64,000 bases of DNA from Diphasiastrum complanatum (Eukaryota > Streptophyta > Lycopodiopsida > Lycopodiales > Lycopodiaceae). Positions 31,381 to 41,615 of the stretch are shown here, one piece after another. Where the stretch lies: NCBI GenBank assembly GCA_029204225.1, contig CM055096.1, positions 63,331,240-63,395,239 on the forward strand. The letters run 5' to 3'. The notes under the pieces are model-generated. The model was not told where the DNA came from, did no database searches, and saw only the letters and a list, made by a program, of their open reading frames with translations. Each line of letters opens with the position of its first letter. Positions within the stretch are counted from its first letter, which is position 1. Made by a program: the position numbers and the translations under genes.

Positions 31381-32029
31381 ATAGGATGAGCTTGAAAGAG
31401 GAAGAGGAAGTACGGAAAATGTTGGAGGAATACCTCAAGTTGGGATGTGTCCCGTCCTAGTTACTCACCTTTCGCCTCTCCCATTTTATTAGTTAAGAAA
31501 AAAGATGGTAGTTTCCGGATGTGCGTCGATTACAGGGGATTGAATAAAATCACTGTAAAGCACAAATATCTGATGCCCAAGATTGATGATCTATTGGATG
31601 CTTTGCAGGGAGCAACCATTTTCAGTAAGATAGATCTCAAAAGTGGGTACCATCAGATACGGATTCACGAAGAGGACATTTAGAAGACACAGCCTTTCGA
31701 ACCCGTTTTGGACATTATGAGTTATTGGTTATGCCGTTTGGGTTAACCAATGCACCTGCCACATTCATGATGCTCATGAACGATGTCCCTTGTGACTATA
31801 TGAACAAGTTTGTCGACAACTTCATTGATGACATACTAGAGTTCAATAAGTCGGTAGGGGAGAGTATAAGATTCATCTCCAGACCGTCTTTGGCAAGCTA
31901 CAAGAGACTGTCTTGTATGCCAATGCTTAGAAGATTGAGTTGTGTAAGACTCGTGTTGAGTATCTAGGTCATGTAGTGACGGCAGAGGGTATTTTTGTTG
32001 ACCCTGCCAAGGTGGCTATTGTTAGGGAC
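31381..32029 (+). pseudogene. pol: Gypsy reverse transcriptase fragment
   Basis: The frame reads [55 protein letters not shown] and, after a stop at 31681, MPFGLTNAPATFM, then a degenerate catalytic box (IDDIL in place of YLDDIL near 31826). It ends with VEYLGHVVTAEGIFVDPAKV, the usual RT end. The TAG at 31681 stands where Trp is conserved. The sequence is cut at about 32030 by another LTR. Confidence 0.9.
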
Positions 32030-32403
32030 CAGTGACTCGTGAACCTGCATGGTTGCCACGTGTCATGATCCAGGAGTGCACATGGCTTGGAGTCTCTCTC
32101 CTTGGAGGTATACAAGGGGAAGAGGACTCATTTGCCATCCATTCTATCTACCTAGGAGGAGGTGGATGGAGAGCGTGTGCACGGCCAGGATGTATTGCTA
32201 GCGTGAGGCAGGAGATGGTTGAGAGCCTAGGCGATGGTATGGGACGCCGTCTGGGATGGAGGTCGGATCCAGCTTGATACGGTCACAGGCCAGGGCACGG
32301 AGGGTGGACCCGGATTAGGTCCTATGGCGGGGTGGAACGTGAATCGTTCAGTCTCTTGTGGTTAACCGGCACCTGGAGGTTTGCAGTAAGTAAGATTGTA
32401 ACA
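32030..32403 (+). repeat. Second gypsy 5' LTR, left end missing
   Basis: GC-rich, non-coding and ending in attgtaaca immediately before a good primer-binding site. The left end is cut, since RT coding continues to 32029 without an LTR terminus. Confidence 0.6.
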
Positions 32404-32405
32404 TA

Positions 32406-32418
32406 TGGTATCAGAGCC
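32406..32418 (+). other. Primer-binding site (Met-tRNA type)
   Basis: The bases tggtatcagagcc follow the LTR end at 32403. Confidence 0.8.
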
Positions 32419-32969
32419 ACTGCATACTGAAAGCAGGTGCGTTGATCCGTAGTAGTTTTCTTGTAATTTACGACGCTTCTGACGGGATTCAAATCGGGTT
32501 TAAAATGCATTTTTTATGCATCTACTATTGTTCTTCTTCCCGCTGTTTTTTCAAAATTTTGAAGAAAAAAAGGTTAGAAAAAACAGTAGGGGGGCCCAAG
32601 GAAGACCTTCCACGTAGCACTGTCCAGGAAAGGACAGGTGGCAGTCCTTCCTACACCTATTCCGCTCAGATTCAGGTGATGGTCTGATCGCGATGGGCCC
32701 TCCTCAGCTTAGTATAAAACTTATATAGGTTATCGCTGCCTGTCCAGAAAAAATTCTCAAAAAGTGTTGAGAAATCTGCCACGTGGCATCTCTTGGGCCA
32801 GGTGAGGTGGCAGCTGGCAGCGCCCTGCTGTTGCGATGTGTTTCAGACCCTGAGATGAGGAAATCGGGGCCCTCCTTGAAATTTTAACTTGATTATCTTC
32901 TACCTGTCCCTGTCAATCAGCGATGGACAGTTTCAAGAAATTATCTAAATTCAAGGGGGAGGGCGGGGA
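32419..32969 (+). other. Leader fused to a polypurine tract
   Basis: About 530 bp of leader-like sequence without a gag or pol frame ends in tcaagggggagggcgggga (32951-32969), a purine tract. An LTR-like start (TGTAGGCTACCC) follows. All coding sequence is missing between leader and tract, as in LARD- or TRIM-like derivatives. Confidence 0.5.
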
Positions 32970-33160
32970 TGTAGGCTACCCGGCAGATTGCTAGGTGAAG
33001 GCCAAAAGGCTGAGGTGGAGGCTAGGTGGCAAGGCAAGGCCACTTGGCAGTTGTTAGGATAGCATGAAGAGGGAGGTATGCCTCTTCCATGCATCTGTTT
33101 TGTGAGAAATAAGGTGGAGGTGGTGGTGCATCCTTCTCCTTGCTCTCTCTTAATCCTCTT
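32970..33160 (+). repeat. LTR start after polypurine tract, truncated
   Basis: TGTAGGCTACCCGGCAG follows the purine tract. About 190 bp remain before the inverted gag segment. It cannot be compared with the LTR at 32030-32403 because that copy lacks its start. Confidence 0.45.
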
Positions 33161-34227
33161 GGCAGCCATGGACAATACCATTTGGTTTGTGAAGAGACAG
33201 CAAGAGCCGTATTAAAACAACAATGCTCACACACAGAATTACCAGCAAAGGAAAGATCAATACTAGATATGCTAGAGTTACCTGGCGTCTTAAAAGATGC
33301 CCCTTTAGCTTTCCGTTTCTTTGGACAATCCTTCGCGACATGACCTGGATCCATGCAATTAAAGCACAGATTGTCGCTTTTGGCTTTCATGAAGGTTTCC
33401 TGGTCCAAGGTAGATCTTTTCTTCGATTTCCCTGAACCTGAAGCCCCTTCCTTTGCCTTATCTTTCGATTTCTTTGGAAAGAAAGGCCTCTTACCCTTTA
33501 CGTCGGGCAATACACCAGTCTCAGGCTTAGCCATCGTACGAGTATCATCGTAGATTCTGGCGAAGCGAACAGCATCCTCGAGGGTAAGTGGCTGGTTCCT
33601 CCTGACCTCTAGCTGATAATCTCTTGGCAACCCCAGTATGAAATGCAGCTTTACTAGCAAAGGATCTATTCTAGTTGCAAAACGAGAACAGACCTCTTGA
33701 AATTCTTGTAAATACTGATCGAGGGGCCGGTTCCCCATATGAATCGTTGCATACTGACAGTAAAACTCAAAATCATCAAGAATAGGAAGGAAGGCCGCCT
33801 TAAAGGCCTTACAAAAATCCTCCCAATTCCTAGGAACTTCAGGCTTACCCCTTATATCTTGCCACCAGGTAAATGCTTTACCTCGCAGATACATGACGGC
33901 GAGATTGATCTTGTTGTCCTCGGATGAATCGTGCATGGAAAAGTGCGAATTCCATCGATCCAGCCATTGCAAGACCGCCTCCGGGGTTCTATCCTTCTTT
34001 TCCCCAGCAAAAACTTCAGGAGTAAACAAGGGTTGATGCACCAATTGCCTTAGCTGCGTCAATTCCTTGAGATCCTGCTGATCCCGACTGTGCTTTGCTT
34101 GCATATCCACAATCTGTTGCTGTAGGCTGTTAATAGCCAGCATCAAAGCATCAGGATCTAAAACAGAGGCAGATATTGTAGCCTCATGAGCAGGGGGCAT
34201 AGGCTGTGTAGTAGGAGTAGGCTCCAT
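33022..34227 (-). CDS. gag: Gypsy Gag, open frame of 401 aa, inverted relative to pol
   Basis: This Gag polyprotein would form the particle that packages element RNA. The frame is intact from ATG at 34227 through a Gln-rich N-terminal helix (residues about 30-60), the conserved capsid core (VLQWLDRWNSHF, FTWWQDIRGKPEVPRNWEDF, FKAAFLP, YLQEFQEVCSRFA, residues about 85-180), a Lys/Ser-rich linker and one zinc knuckle (CFNCMDPGHVAKDC, residues about 287-300). The last 60 residues, after about 33165, run into LTR-like sequence and are probably not native. The pol of the same type of element lies next to it on the opposite strand. The pyrimidine-rich leader just upstream of the ATG (34228-34280) also reads on the minus strand. 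Expression is doubtful. Confidence 0.85.
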   Translation of the reverse strand: MEPTPTTQPMPPAHEATISASVLDPDALMLAINSLQQQIVDMQAKHSRDQQDLKELTQLRQLVHQPLFTPEVFAGEKKDRTPEAVLQWLDRWNSHFSMHDSSEDNKINLAVMYLRGKAFTWWQDIRGKPEVPRNWEDFCKAFKAAFLPILDDFEFYCQYATIHMGNRPLDQYLQEFQEVCSRFATRIDPLLVKLHFILGLPRDYQLEVRRNQPLTLEDAVRFARIYDDTRTMAKPETGVLPDVKGKRPFFPKKSKDKAKEGASGSGKSKKRSTLDQETFMKAKSDNLCFNCMDPGHVAKDCPKKRKAKGASFKTPGNSSISSIDLSFAGNSVCEHCCFNTALAVSSQTKWYCPWLPRGLRESKEKDAPPPPPYFSQNRCMEEAYLPLHAILTTAKWPCLAT

Positions 34228-34261
34228 TTTTACAGAGAGAAGAGAGGTGAATTAAGAAGAG

Positions 34262-34782
34262 AAGATAGAAGAGAATCAAAAGCTACTCAAGCCGTAACTG
34301 TTTTATTTGACAATGGTTCCACACATAATTTTATTAACACTAATTTGTTGCAGAAGCTAAAGGTGGAAACAAGGCAAAGTGACCACCGATACACAGTGAA
34401 GCTGGCAACTGGAGCAAAAAGCCAAGTTTGGGACCAGATAGTCCCTCATCTACCAATACGGATTCAAGCCTATAAGGATAAATTAGACTTTCATATTATG
34501 AATCTAGATAGGGTAGATGTTATACTTGGTAAAGAGTGGTTCTATGAGAGGAACGAGTCTATGAAGAAAAACTATGTAACACATAGTTTGTCGTTCTTAC
34601 ATAACGGCTCACTCATAGAATTGAATGGAAATGTGGATATTTCTACTCCGTATATGCTTTCTGCTATGGAAACTGTTAAATGTATGGATATTGTGGATTG
34701 TAGTTCTTATTTATGTTGGTTAAAAGATTTTACTTACCATGAAGAACGTAGTTTACAATCTCCAAATGGAATTAATGTCTAA
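34262..34782 (+). pseudogene. pol: Gypsy protease
   Basis: From about 34280 the frame reads ATQAVTVLFDNGSTHNFINT, the aspartic protease active site with Asp-Asn-Gly in place of the usual Asp-Thr/Ser-Gly. KLATGAKSQVWDQIVPHLPI, VDVILGKEWF and ISTPYMLSAM follow, standard for chromovirus-like proteases. The open frame is 34186-34782, but its first 30 residues belong to the gag leader on the other strand. It continues into RT in a new frame. Confidence 0.85.
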
Positions 34783-35475
34783 TAACCTAAAACAAGAAAA
34801 CTCGCCGGAAGGTGAAATTTTTAGAAAACTTAGACATGAATTTAACGATGTTTTTCCTGAGCAGCTTCCTGAGGGTCTTCCCCCTGAGGAGGATGAAGTT
34901 TATAGGCAACTGCAAAATTACCTTAAGATGGGCCATGTTAGGCCTAGTAAATCTCCCTGGGGGGCACCTGTGCTCCTTGTTGATAAAAAAGACGGAGGTA
35001 CTCGTCTTTATGTGGACTTTAAAAAGTTGAATAAGTTAATGATTAAAAACCGTTATCCTTTGCCGCAAATGGATGAACTGGTTGATCGATTGTCGATTTG
35101 AGATCAGGGTATCATCAGATTCGCATAAAGACTGAGGATATTGAAAAAACCGGGTTCAGGATTAGGTACAGCCATTACGAGTTTCTGGTTTTACCATTTG
35201 GCTTGACAAATGCTCTAGCGACTTTCGAGCAGATGATGAACGATCTTCTTCGTCCATATTTGGGAAAGTTCGTAATATTCTACTTAGATGATATTCTCAT
35301 CTATAGTAAGACCTTGGAGGAGCATGAGGAGCATCTCAGGACTGTCTTAAAGTTACTTAGACAGGAGAAGCTTTTTGCCAAGGAGTCCAAATGTGTATTT
35401 TTCCAAAAAGGGTTATTATACCTTGGTCACATTATCTCGGACCATGGGTTGGAAATTGACCCAAATAAAGTCTGA
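34783..35475 (+). pseudogene. pol: Gypsy reverse transcriptase
   Basis: The first part (34739-35096 in frame) has [40 protein letters not shown] and [15 protein letters not shown]. About 20 bp are missing at 35096-35100, where GAKYFSKI-like residues should be, and the frame shifts. The second part has [39 protein letters not shown] and the intact catalytic FYLDDILIYSKTLEEHEEHL (about 35278-35335). It ends with YLGHIISDHGLEIDPNKV and a TGA at 35473-35475. Confidence 0.9.
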
Positions 35476-36108
35476 CAAGTACGTGAATGGCCTATCCCTA
35501 AAACCATCCGGGAGGTTAAGTCCTTTTTGGGCTTTACGGGGGCTTTTCATAGATTCATCTTGAACTATGCATTAATTGCATTGGCCTTGACGAATGTCCT
35601 CAGAGGGGCTAAAAGAGTTAGCCGGCACAGTAAGTTCAGTCCTCCAGTTACTTGGACTGAAGAGTTGAATCAGAGTTTTGAGAACCTCAAATACTGTGTA
35701 ACTACAGCGCCTATTCTACACATAGTGGATCCTAACAAGCCGTATGTACTTGAAACGGATGCCAGTGACTATGCTATAGGCGCAGTCCTATATCAGGATG
35801 GTAGACCGGTAGCTTTTGAAAGCAAGAAGTTGGATCCTACTCAAAGGCGGTATTCCACCTATGACAAGGAACTTTTTGCTGTCATTAATGCCCTGAAGAT
35901 TTGGAGTCATTACTTGTATGGCTCCCAGTTTACTATAGTTACTGATCATCAAGCGTTAAAGTATATTAACGATGCGGTCGACCTTAGTGGTCGTAAGGCC
36001 AGATGGTCAGAGATGCTCCAAGAATTTCATTATGACATTGAGTATCGGAAGGGTACCTCTAATAGTGTCGCGGATGCCTTAAGCCGGATTGGAGAGGTTA
36101 ATCAGTGA
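35476..36108 (+). pseudogene. pol: Gypsy RT thumb and RNase H
   Basis: After a TGA at 35473 the sequence continues VREWPIPKTIREVKSFLGF, then an open frame 35527-36108 with the RNase H core: PYVLETDASDYAIGAVLYQD (first catalytic Asp, about 35745-35800), FAVINALKIWSHYLYG (Glu region) and FTIVTDHQALKYI (Asp, about 35935-35970). It ends VADALSRIGEVNQ. The RNase H itself has no break. Confidence 0.9.
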
Positions 36109-37023
36109 AGCTTTTCTGAGATCCAATCTGAGTTGTATCTGTCCTTAAGGGATTTGTGTAAGACCGATAGGTACTTCGGTCGTATTTGGCTAGACGTCCT
36201 GGCAGGTTCTACTAGATCTAGTGATGAGCTTGGAATGCAGGATTTCAAGATTTCTCCTCAGTACAAGATACAAAGAGACTATTCCATTAGGAATGGGTTA
36301 CTTTTCCGGAATGGAAAAGTTTGTGTGCCAGAAAATAATGATATAAGGGCCCAAATCCTGCATGAATGTCATGACAGCCCGTGTGCAGGGCACCCTGGCG
36401 CTCAAAGGACGCTTGACTTAGTAAAAAGGAACTTTTACTGGCCAAATTTAAAAAGTCAAGTGGAGGCATATGTTCGCAAGTGTGCGCAATGCCAAGTTAA
36501 TAAAGCTGAAAAACTTAAGGCAGCTGGTTTGTTAATGCCCTTGGAAATTCCCGAAAGAAAGTGGGAAAGCATTTCCATGGACTTTGTGGTTGGGCTACCT
36601 CGGACGGGGAAGCAAAATGATGCCATTTGGGTAGTAGTTGACAGGTTAACTAAAATGGCGTAGTTCATACCAACCAAGCAAACTGTCAAAGCTTCCGAAC
36701 TTGCGCAGCTTTTCGTGGAAAAGTTGTTCAGGTTGTTTGGTTTGCCGAATGATATTGTTAGTGATTGAGATCCAAAGTTCACTGGCAAATTCTGGCAAGC
36801 GATCTTTGAGAAATTAGAGACCACTCTAAGTTTGGGGTCATCAGATCATCCTGAATCGGATGGTCAGACAGAGAGGACAAACCAGTCTATGGAAGATATG
36901 CTTCGGGCATATGTTTCCAGAAGACAGTCAGATTGGGAAAAGTACCTTCCAATGATTAGTTTGCGTATAAAAGTGCAAAGCACTCAGCGACGGGTTTTAG
37001 TCCATTTTCTCTGATGTATGGTA
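36109..37023 (+). pseudogene. pol: Gypsy integrase, cut near the end
   Basis: The HHCC finger is complete (HECHDSPCAGHPGAQRTLDL, then CAQC, 36361-36500). The core starts WESISMDFVVGLP (first Asp, about 36580). A TAG at 36661-36663 interrupts it. The second Asp is in IVSD (about 36765), followed by TGA in place of the expected Arg codon of the SDRDPKF motif. The Glu is present in SDGQTERTNQ (near 36870). A frame change at about 36960-37000 precedes an abrupt end at LMYGK-like sequence near 37023. No 3' LTR follows. Confidence 0.9.
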
Positions 37024-38166
37024 AATAAAGAACAATGGGATATCAAATCAGTGTTAGACCAAGAAGCAAAGCATAACCACCAAAAAGAATTATGCACAAA
37101 ACAAAAAGAACAAGAAAACAAAAAGCAACACCAAGCGCCTTAATTTGCAAACAAGACGAAATAAAAAGTAGACAAAATACATAGTAATAGAAACAAAGCA
37201 AGCTCCTTAACTCCCTACTTTTCTAAGTCCCATAATCTAATTACCTTGAACATACAAAAGCTGAAATATCGACAATAAAACCATTAGAGCTTAAAACAAT
37301 TTGAACTTTTCTCATGCTTTTATTAGACAAATAACCCTTATGGAATAATGAAATAATTCAATTTCTTACCTAGTACACAAAAGCATCTCTATTGATACAA
37401 AGATGAGAAATCGAGTAGAATTGATAAGCAATCCTTCCATGATTAGCAGAATCATAAATCTTCGAAAAAATATGAGCCATTGCCGCAGGATATCAGTATA
37501 ATGTTTCGGCTTTGAACTCATTAATCTAACATTGATCACTTACAACTTACTAGCTTACAGATTCTTTGTAATAGCTGATGATTGCTACAGGAACCCTACT
37601 TATAGATCTCCTAGAGAAATTGTTAAGACTTGTTGATGAAAAAGGCATGAAAAATAGCTTTTTGGATGTCAAATTTCAAATGCAAATTTGCATGAATGTA
37701 GGCTGCCACTATGTTTGCTTATGCTGCCTTCTAGGATTGCCCTTTGACAGTGATAGAGGCTGGCTCATATCTCAGATCAAAAGGTAGAGAAGAATTGTGG
37801 TTTGAACCCCGAATCGTGGTTCAGTTCGAACCTTCAGACTGGAAATCTGGATTTGTGGATTTGTGGTTGCTATCATGTGTGGAAAGCAAGATCGAAGATA
37901 AGGTGTCCCCTAGAGTACTAGCTACAGATGTAACAGTGGAAAACGATGATTCTATTTCTTGAGGGGTTCTTGTAAGTCGTCAATGGAGCTGTACTAGAAG
38001 TTGTTGAGTAGACATATCACTTAATCTGTTTGAACAACTCCAAAACTTTTGTATAAACTATCAAACTGAAAGGCTGAAACTCAAGGCAATGATGAATTTG
38101 CCAAGCAAGATCAATGAAGGAAAACAAAAATTCCGTTCTCAAAGGTGAATTGAAGAGATAGGGAAG
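37024..38166. other. No gene seen; MITE scrap at 37795-37848
   Basis: AT-rich sequence without credible frames. The phrase ggttcagttcgaacc and its neighbours resemble one arm of the MITE at 30267-30473. A purine tract (agagatagggaag) precedes the LTR at 38167. Confidence 0.4.
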
Positions 38167-38692
38167 TGTTACGTACCCATAAGGGCACGCAACAGGAAAC
38201 TTGAGGTGACGGTCTCAGTTATGGGTTGGAATGCTAATCTGGAGCTATAGGTCTTTTGGGTGCCACGTGTCAATGTCTTATTGGCGTGCGATGATTCGTT
38301 GTTATGGACCCGTGTCAGTGTGCACAACTACCGCGTGTCGATGGTCATGCGTGACTCCTATGGTCGGAGATGACCCACCTGGACTATGTATATAGAGGTG
38401 GATCTCCATGAGCTTGGCGTTCATTCTCTCCTGGAGAATGAAGAGCTCTTCCACTGGTGGTCAGGTCAAGACGATTATCCAGGCCTCAGGATGTAGGTAG
38501 GCGAGGGTCGAGGGTAAGGCATGGTGGTATGGGACACCATGGCTTATCGGAGATCCGAGCTTGCTTTATGGTGGTCTATAGCTCCAATGCACGGGGGTGA
38601 GGTGGCAGTACCTCTATGGTTGGGCGGTAACGTAGCGTTCGTCACCTGTTTGTGCTTTAGCAATGACCGGAACGATGATGGGGATTCTAACA
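38167..38692 (+). repeat. Gypsy LTR, plus orientation (left arm of inverted pair)
   Basis: The LTR runs from TGTTACGTACCC to GATTCTAACA (526 bp) and is followed by a primer-binding site. A TATA-like tatatagagg is at about 38388. The reverse complement of most of it is found at 39664-40089. Confidence 0.8.
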
Positions 38693-38694
38693 TT

Positions 38695-38707
38695 TGGTAT
38701 CAGAGCC
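38695..38707 (+). other. Primer-binding site of the left arm
   Basis: The bases tggtatcagagcc lie three bases after the LTR end. Confidence 0.8.
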
Positions 38708-39648
38708 ACCGATCATTGTGTATAAGGTGCAATCGCTCTTACTTAGGGTTTTGGTTGGTTAAGCTTTTGGTTGATGTTCTTTGAAGGCTTAGTTGTCTTC
38801 GTTGATTCGAGTTGAACAACTTTGCTTTTTGGTTCGTCTCAATCCGAGGTTGTTTGAATAGAAAACGAGCCACCTTTGCCAGCTATGGTGGAAGTTTGTC
38901 GGTTTTTTGACTTTTTAGCGGTTTTAAAATTTTTCAGAAATCGATTTTGTTTTTTGGCCTTGGTTTTGGGAGTCGGAAGTTTAAACTTTTTTTTTGTGAA
39001 TCTGTTTCCTATGTTGCAAAAAATTATTTGCTAAAAAAAAAAAAAAATTTGCGGGCACCTGCGCGTCTGCACGCGTGGACCGAGTCGCCCGCCTATCTGT
39101 CTCGGAATTTGTTTCGCACAAGTTTTTCCCAGCTGCTTGACAGCCGCATCCTGCAGAGGACGTGGGAGGAGGATTCCAAACTTATTTGGAGAGGGGAGGG
39201 ATTTATTCTCCTAAATCCCTTCACTTGTCATCTTTGATATCTTGTACTTTTGAAAGTAACTAAGTTACAAAGTTTCAAACTAAAGTTTTAAAATAAAACT
39301 TTTGGCAAAGTAAACTTAACTTTTTAAGTTCTAAGTTAACTTTTAAAGTTGCAAAGGGTTCAAAAAATTTTAAGAAAGGGGGGAAATTAAAGAAAAGTAC
39401 ACAGCCTATACTTGTAGGCTGTACTTGCTGCAAGTACAAACCTGTGTGCCCTTCTAAGAAAACCAGAAAAACCATAAAAAACAAGCCTCTTCGCATGCAT
39501 ACAAGGCCCAAAACCCATCCAAACGACATCGGATTTGGACAGAGCAGGCAATGGAACCATAAATAGTAAGCTGGACTAGCACATCAACAAGAAGTTTAAA
39601 CCAACCAAAATTCAAATTGAAGATTGCACCTTATTCACAATGGTCGGT
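38708..39648. other. Two facing gypsy leaders
   Basis: Outer parts of this 940-bp stretch are related in inverted orientation: ggtgcaatc and gtttggttgg-like phrases follow both primer-binding sites. The middle has poly-A (39025-39045) and an AGTT/AACTT-rich part (39240-39360). A 96-aa frame at 38947-39237 shows no motif. Confidence 0.55.
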
Positions 39649-39661
39649 GGCTCTGATACCA
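39649..39661 (-). other. Primer-binding site of the right arm
   Basis: The minus strand reads tggtatcagagcc, facing the site at 38695. Confidence 0.8.
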
Positions 39662-39663
39662 AA

Positions 39664-40089
39664 TGTTAGAAACCCCATCGTCGAATCCGATCATTGCTAA
39701 GACACAATTAGGTGATGAACCCTACGTTACCGCCCATCGATAGAGGTACTGCCAACTCTCCCTCTTGCATTGGAGCCATAGACGACCATCAAGCAAGCTT
39801 GGATCTCCGATCAGCCATGGTGTCCCACACCACCATTCCTTACCCTCGACCCTCACCTACCTACATCTTGAGGCCTAGATTATCATCTTGACTTGACCAC
39901 CAGTGGAGGAACTCTTCATACTCCAGGAGAGAATGAATGACAAGCTCATGGAGATCCACCTCTATATACATAGTCTAGGTGGGGTCACCTCCTACCAAAG
40001 GGGTGGTACGCTTGAATGCGTCAGTTGTGCAGTCTAATGCCGGTCCATGCCGATAGGACATTGACACGTGGCACCCAAATGACCTATAG
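39664..40089 (-). repeat. Gypsy LTR, minus orientation (right arm of inverted pair)
   Basis: This is the reverse complement of about 38255-38692, starting TGTTAGAAACCCC on the plus strand. It is about 85-90% similar by eye and cut at about 40089, so the outer 90 bp or so of the LTR are missing. Confidence 0.8.
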
Positions 40090-41547
40090 CTTTCAACAAA
40101 CCAATTCAAACATTGAAGTTTGCAAAATATGAAAATCAATTAACAGATTTTTGCTAGAAACACATCTAGACTGATTATTTGGCAATTGCTCCTAAACTCA
40201 CTACGATCAACAAGTACAAAGCATTCAATACAATCTAAAATGTTTTTGGGACAATGAATCACTTTGCTAACATTCAATCAACAATGTAGATCATCAAAAT
40301 CAAACAACAATGGATGCTTCAACTCGGCCTTGGAAAACAATGTGTCTCCCAAAATTCAAAATTGCATTTTATTCAAGAAAAGTACAAATGATCCTCATCA
40401 AACTAATATTGGATTGGCTTGGATTTGAGCATTAGGGTTGTCCATCATTAGGTGTTGACCTAACCCTCCTATCTTAGCCCCTATCTATGAATCACACCCA
40501 CTTGGTGGTTGGATTAGGTGAATCATGTGCATTGTCACCAAAATGCCTCAAATTTAGCTTATAATTTAGGACCTAGTTTTGGGGATCAATTCGGCTTGAA
40601 GCATGTAAGTGGGTTCCAATCACCTTTAAATTAGCACCTAACTATGTACAAGAATGTGTGACACTTGGCCATCCATAATGGTGCCACTTGGCAATAAACT
40701 ACTAGCTAGTTTTTAACTATTTTCACAAGTGTTAGGGTAGCAATACCCTCCTATGCTAGCTAGTGCAAGCTTAAAGACAATGACATAGTTGAAGGTGCTT
40801 GGAGCCATAGCAATGTTGTGAAATGTAGCTTGCGAGGAGCTCTTGGATGGTAGCATAGGTCCAGTGACGTAAGCATTGTTGTACTTTGTGTTTGGTTCAT
40901 TAATAGAATTTGTCTTTCATCTAGTGTTCGTCATTGTGTATTTAGTTGTTGGCATCTACTCTATCATTAGTAGTGTACATTGTACGTGTCATTTTAGGAA
41001 ATCAATACAATAGACTCTAACTAAGGCCTAGTACCCTATTTCCAATTACAAGCTCTTCACTTACAACTAGTGATTCTTTTTATTTTCCAATTTACATGGT
41101 TCTTCATGGAAACTAATAAATGAGGCCTTCAAATTACTGCATAGAACATGCAACGTGCAGTATACCTTTCTTTTTACTTCATCAATATGGTTCACACAAT
41201 CGTGCAAGATAAAGCGATAACGTCCTTTGCTCAACTCAACTTCCAATCAGCTCTCTATGCGCTTGTCTGTTTGTCTCCAAATTATTTTGTTATATGGCTT
41301 CAATCAATCGACTATTTCAATGCAATATTGCACCTTCATGTTGTCTTGTCTTGTTGAGTGCCTTCAATTGATCGCCTGTCTCAAGCAATATTGGGCTTCC
41401 AATGGCCTTTTGTTATGCACTTGCTCGCTCGACGCAAAAGTCTGTGTGTGCAATGTGATCACAGCTAGTCCATGACCGAGGAGCTCTGGTGCAAGTCACT
41501 CAAATGTTGTCACTGGTCCAGGTAGCAACTATCTTTCTTCTTGGAAT

Positions 41548-41615
41548 AGATTCTCTTTGGACAGAGGTGATTAGTGGGCATTGTTATCTTTGGACAGAGG
41601 TGATTAGTGGGCATT
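41548..41615 (+). repeat. 33-bp tandem duplication
   Basis: The phrase ctttggacagaggtgattag plus tgggcatt occurs twice in a row with no difference in the shared part, so the duplication is young compared with its surroundings. Confidence 0.9.

Noticed and set aside
33139-33553. Plus-strand frames opposite gag
   Set aside because: They are shadows of the Gag zinc-knuckle and linker region on the minus strand.
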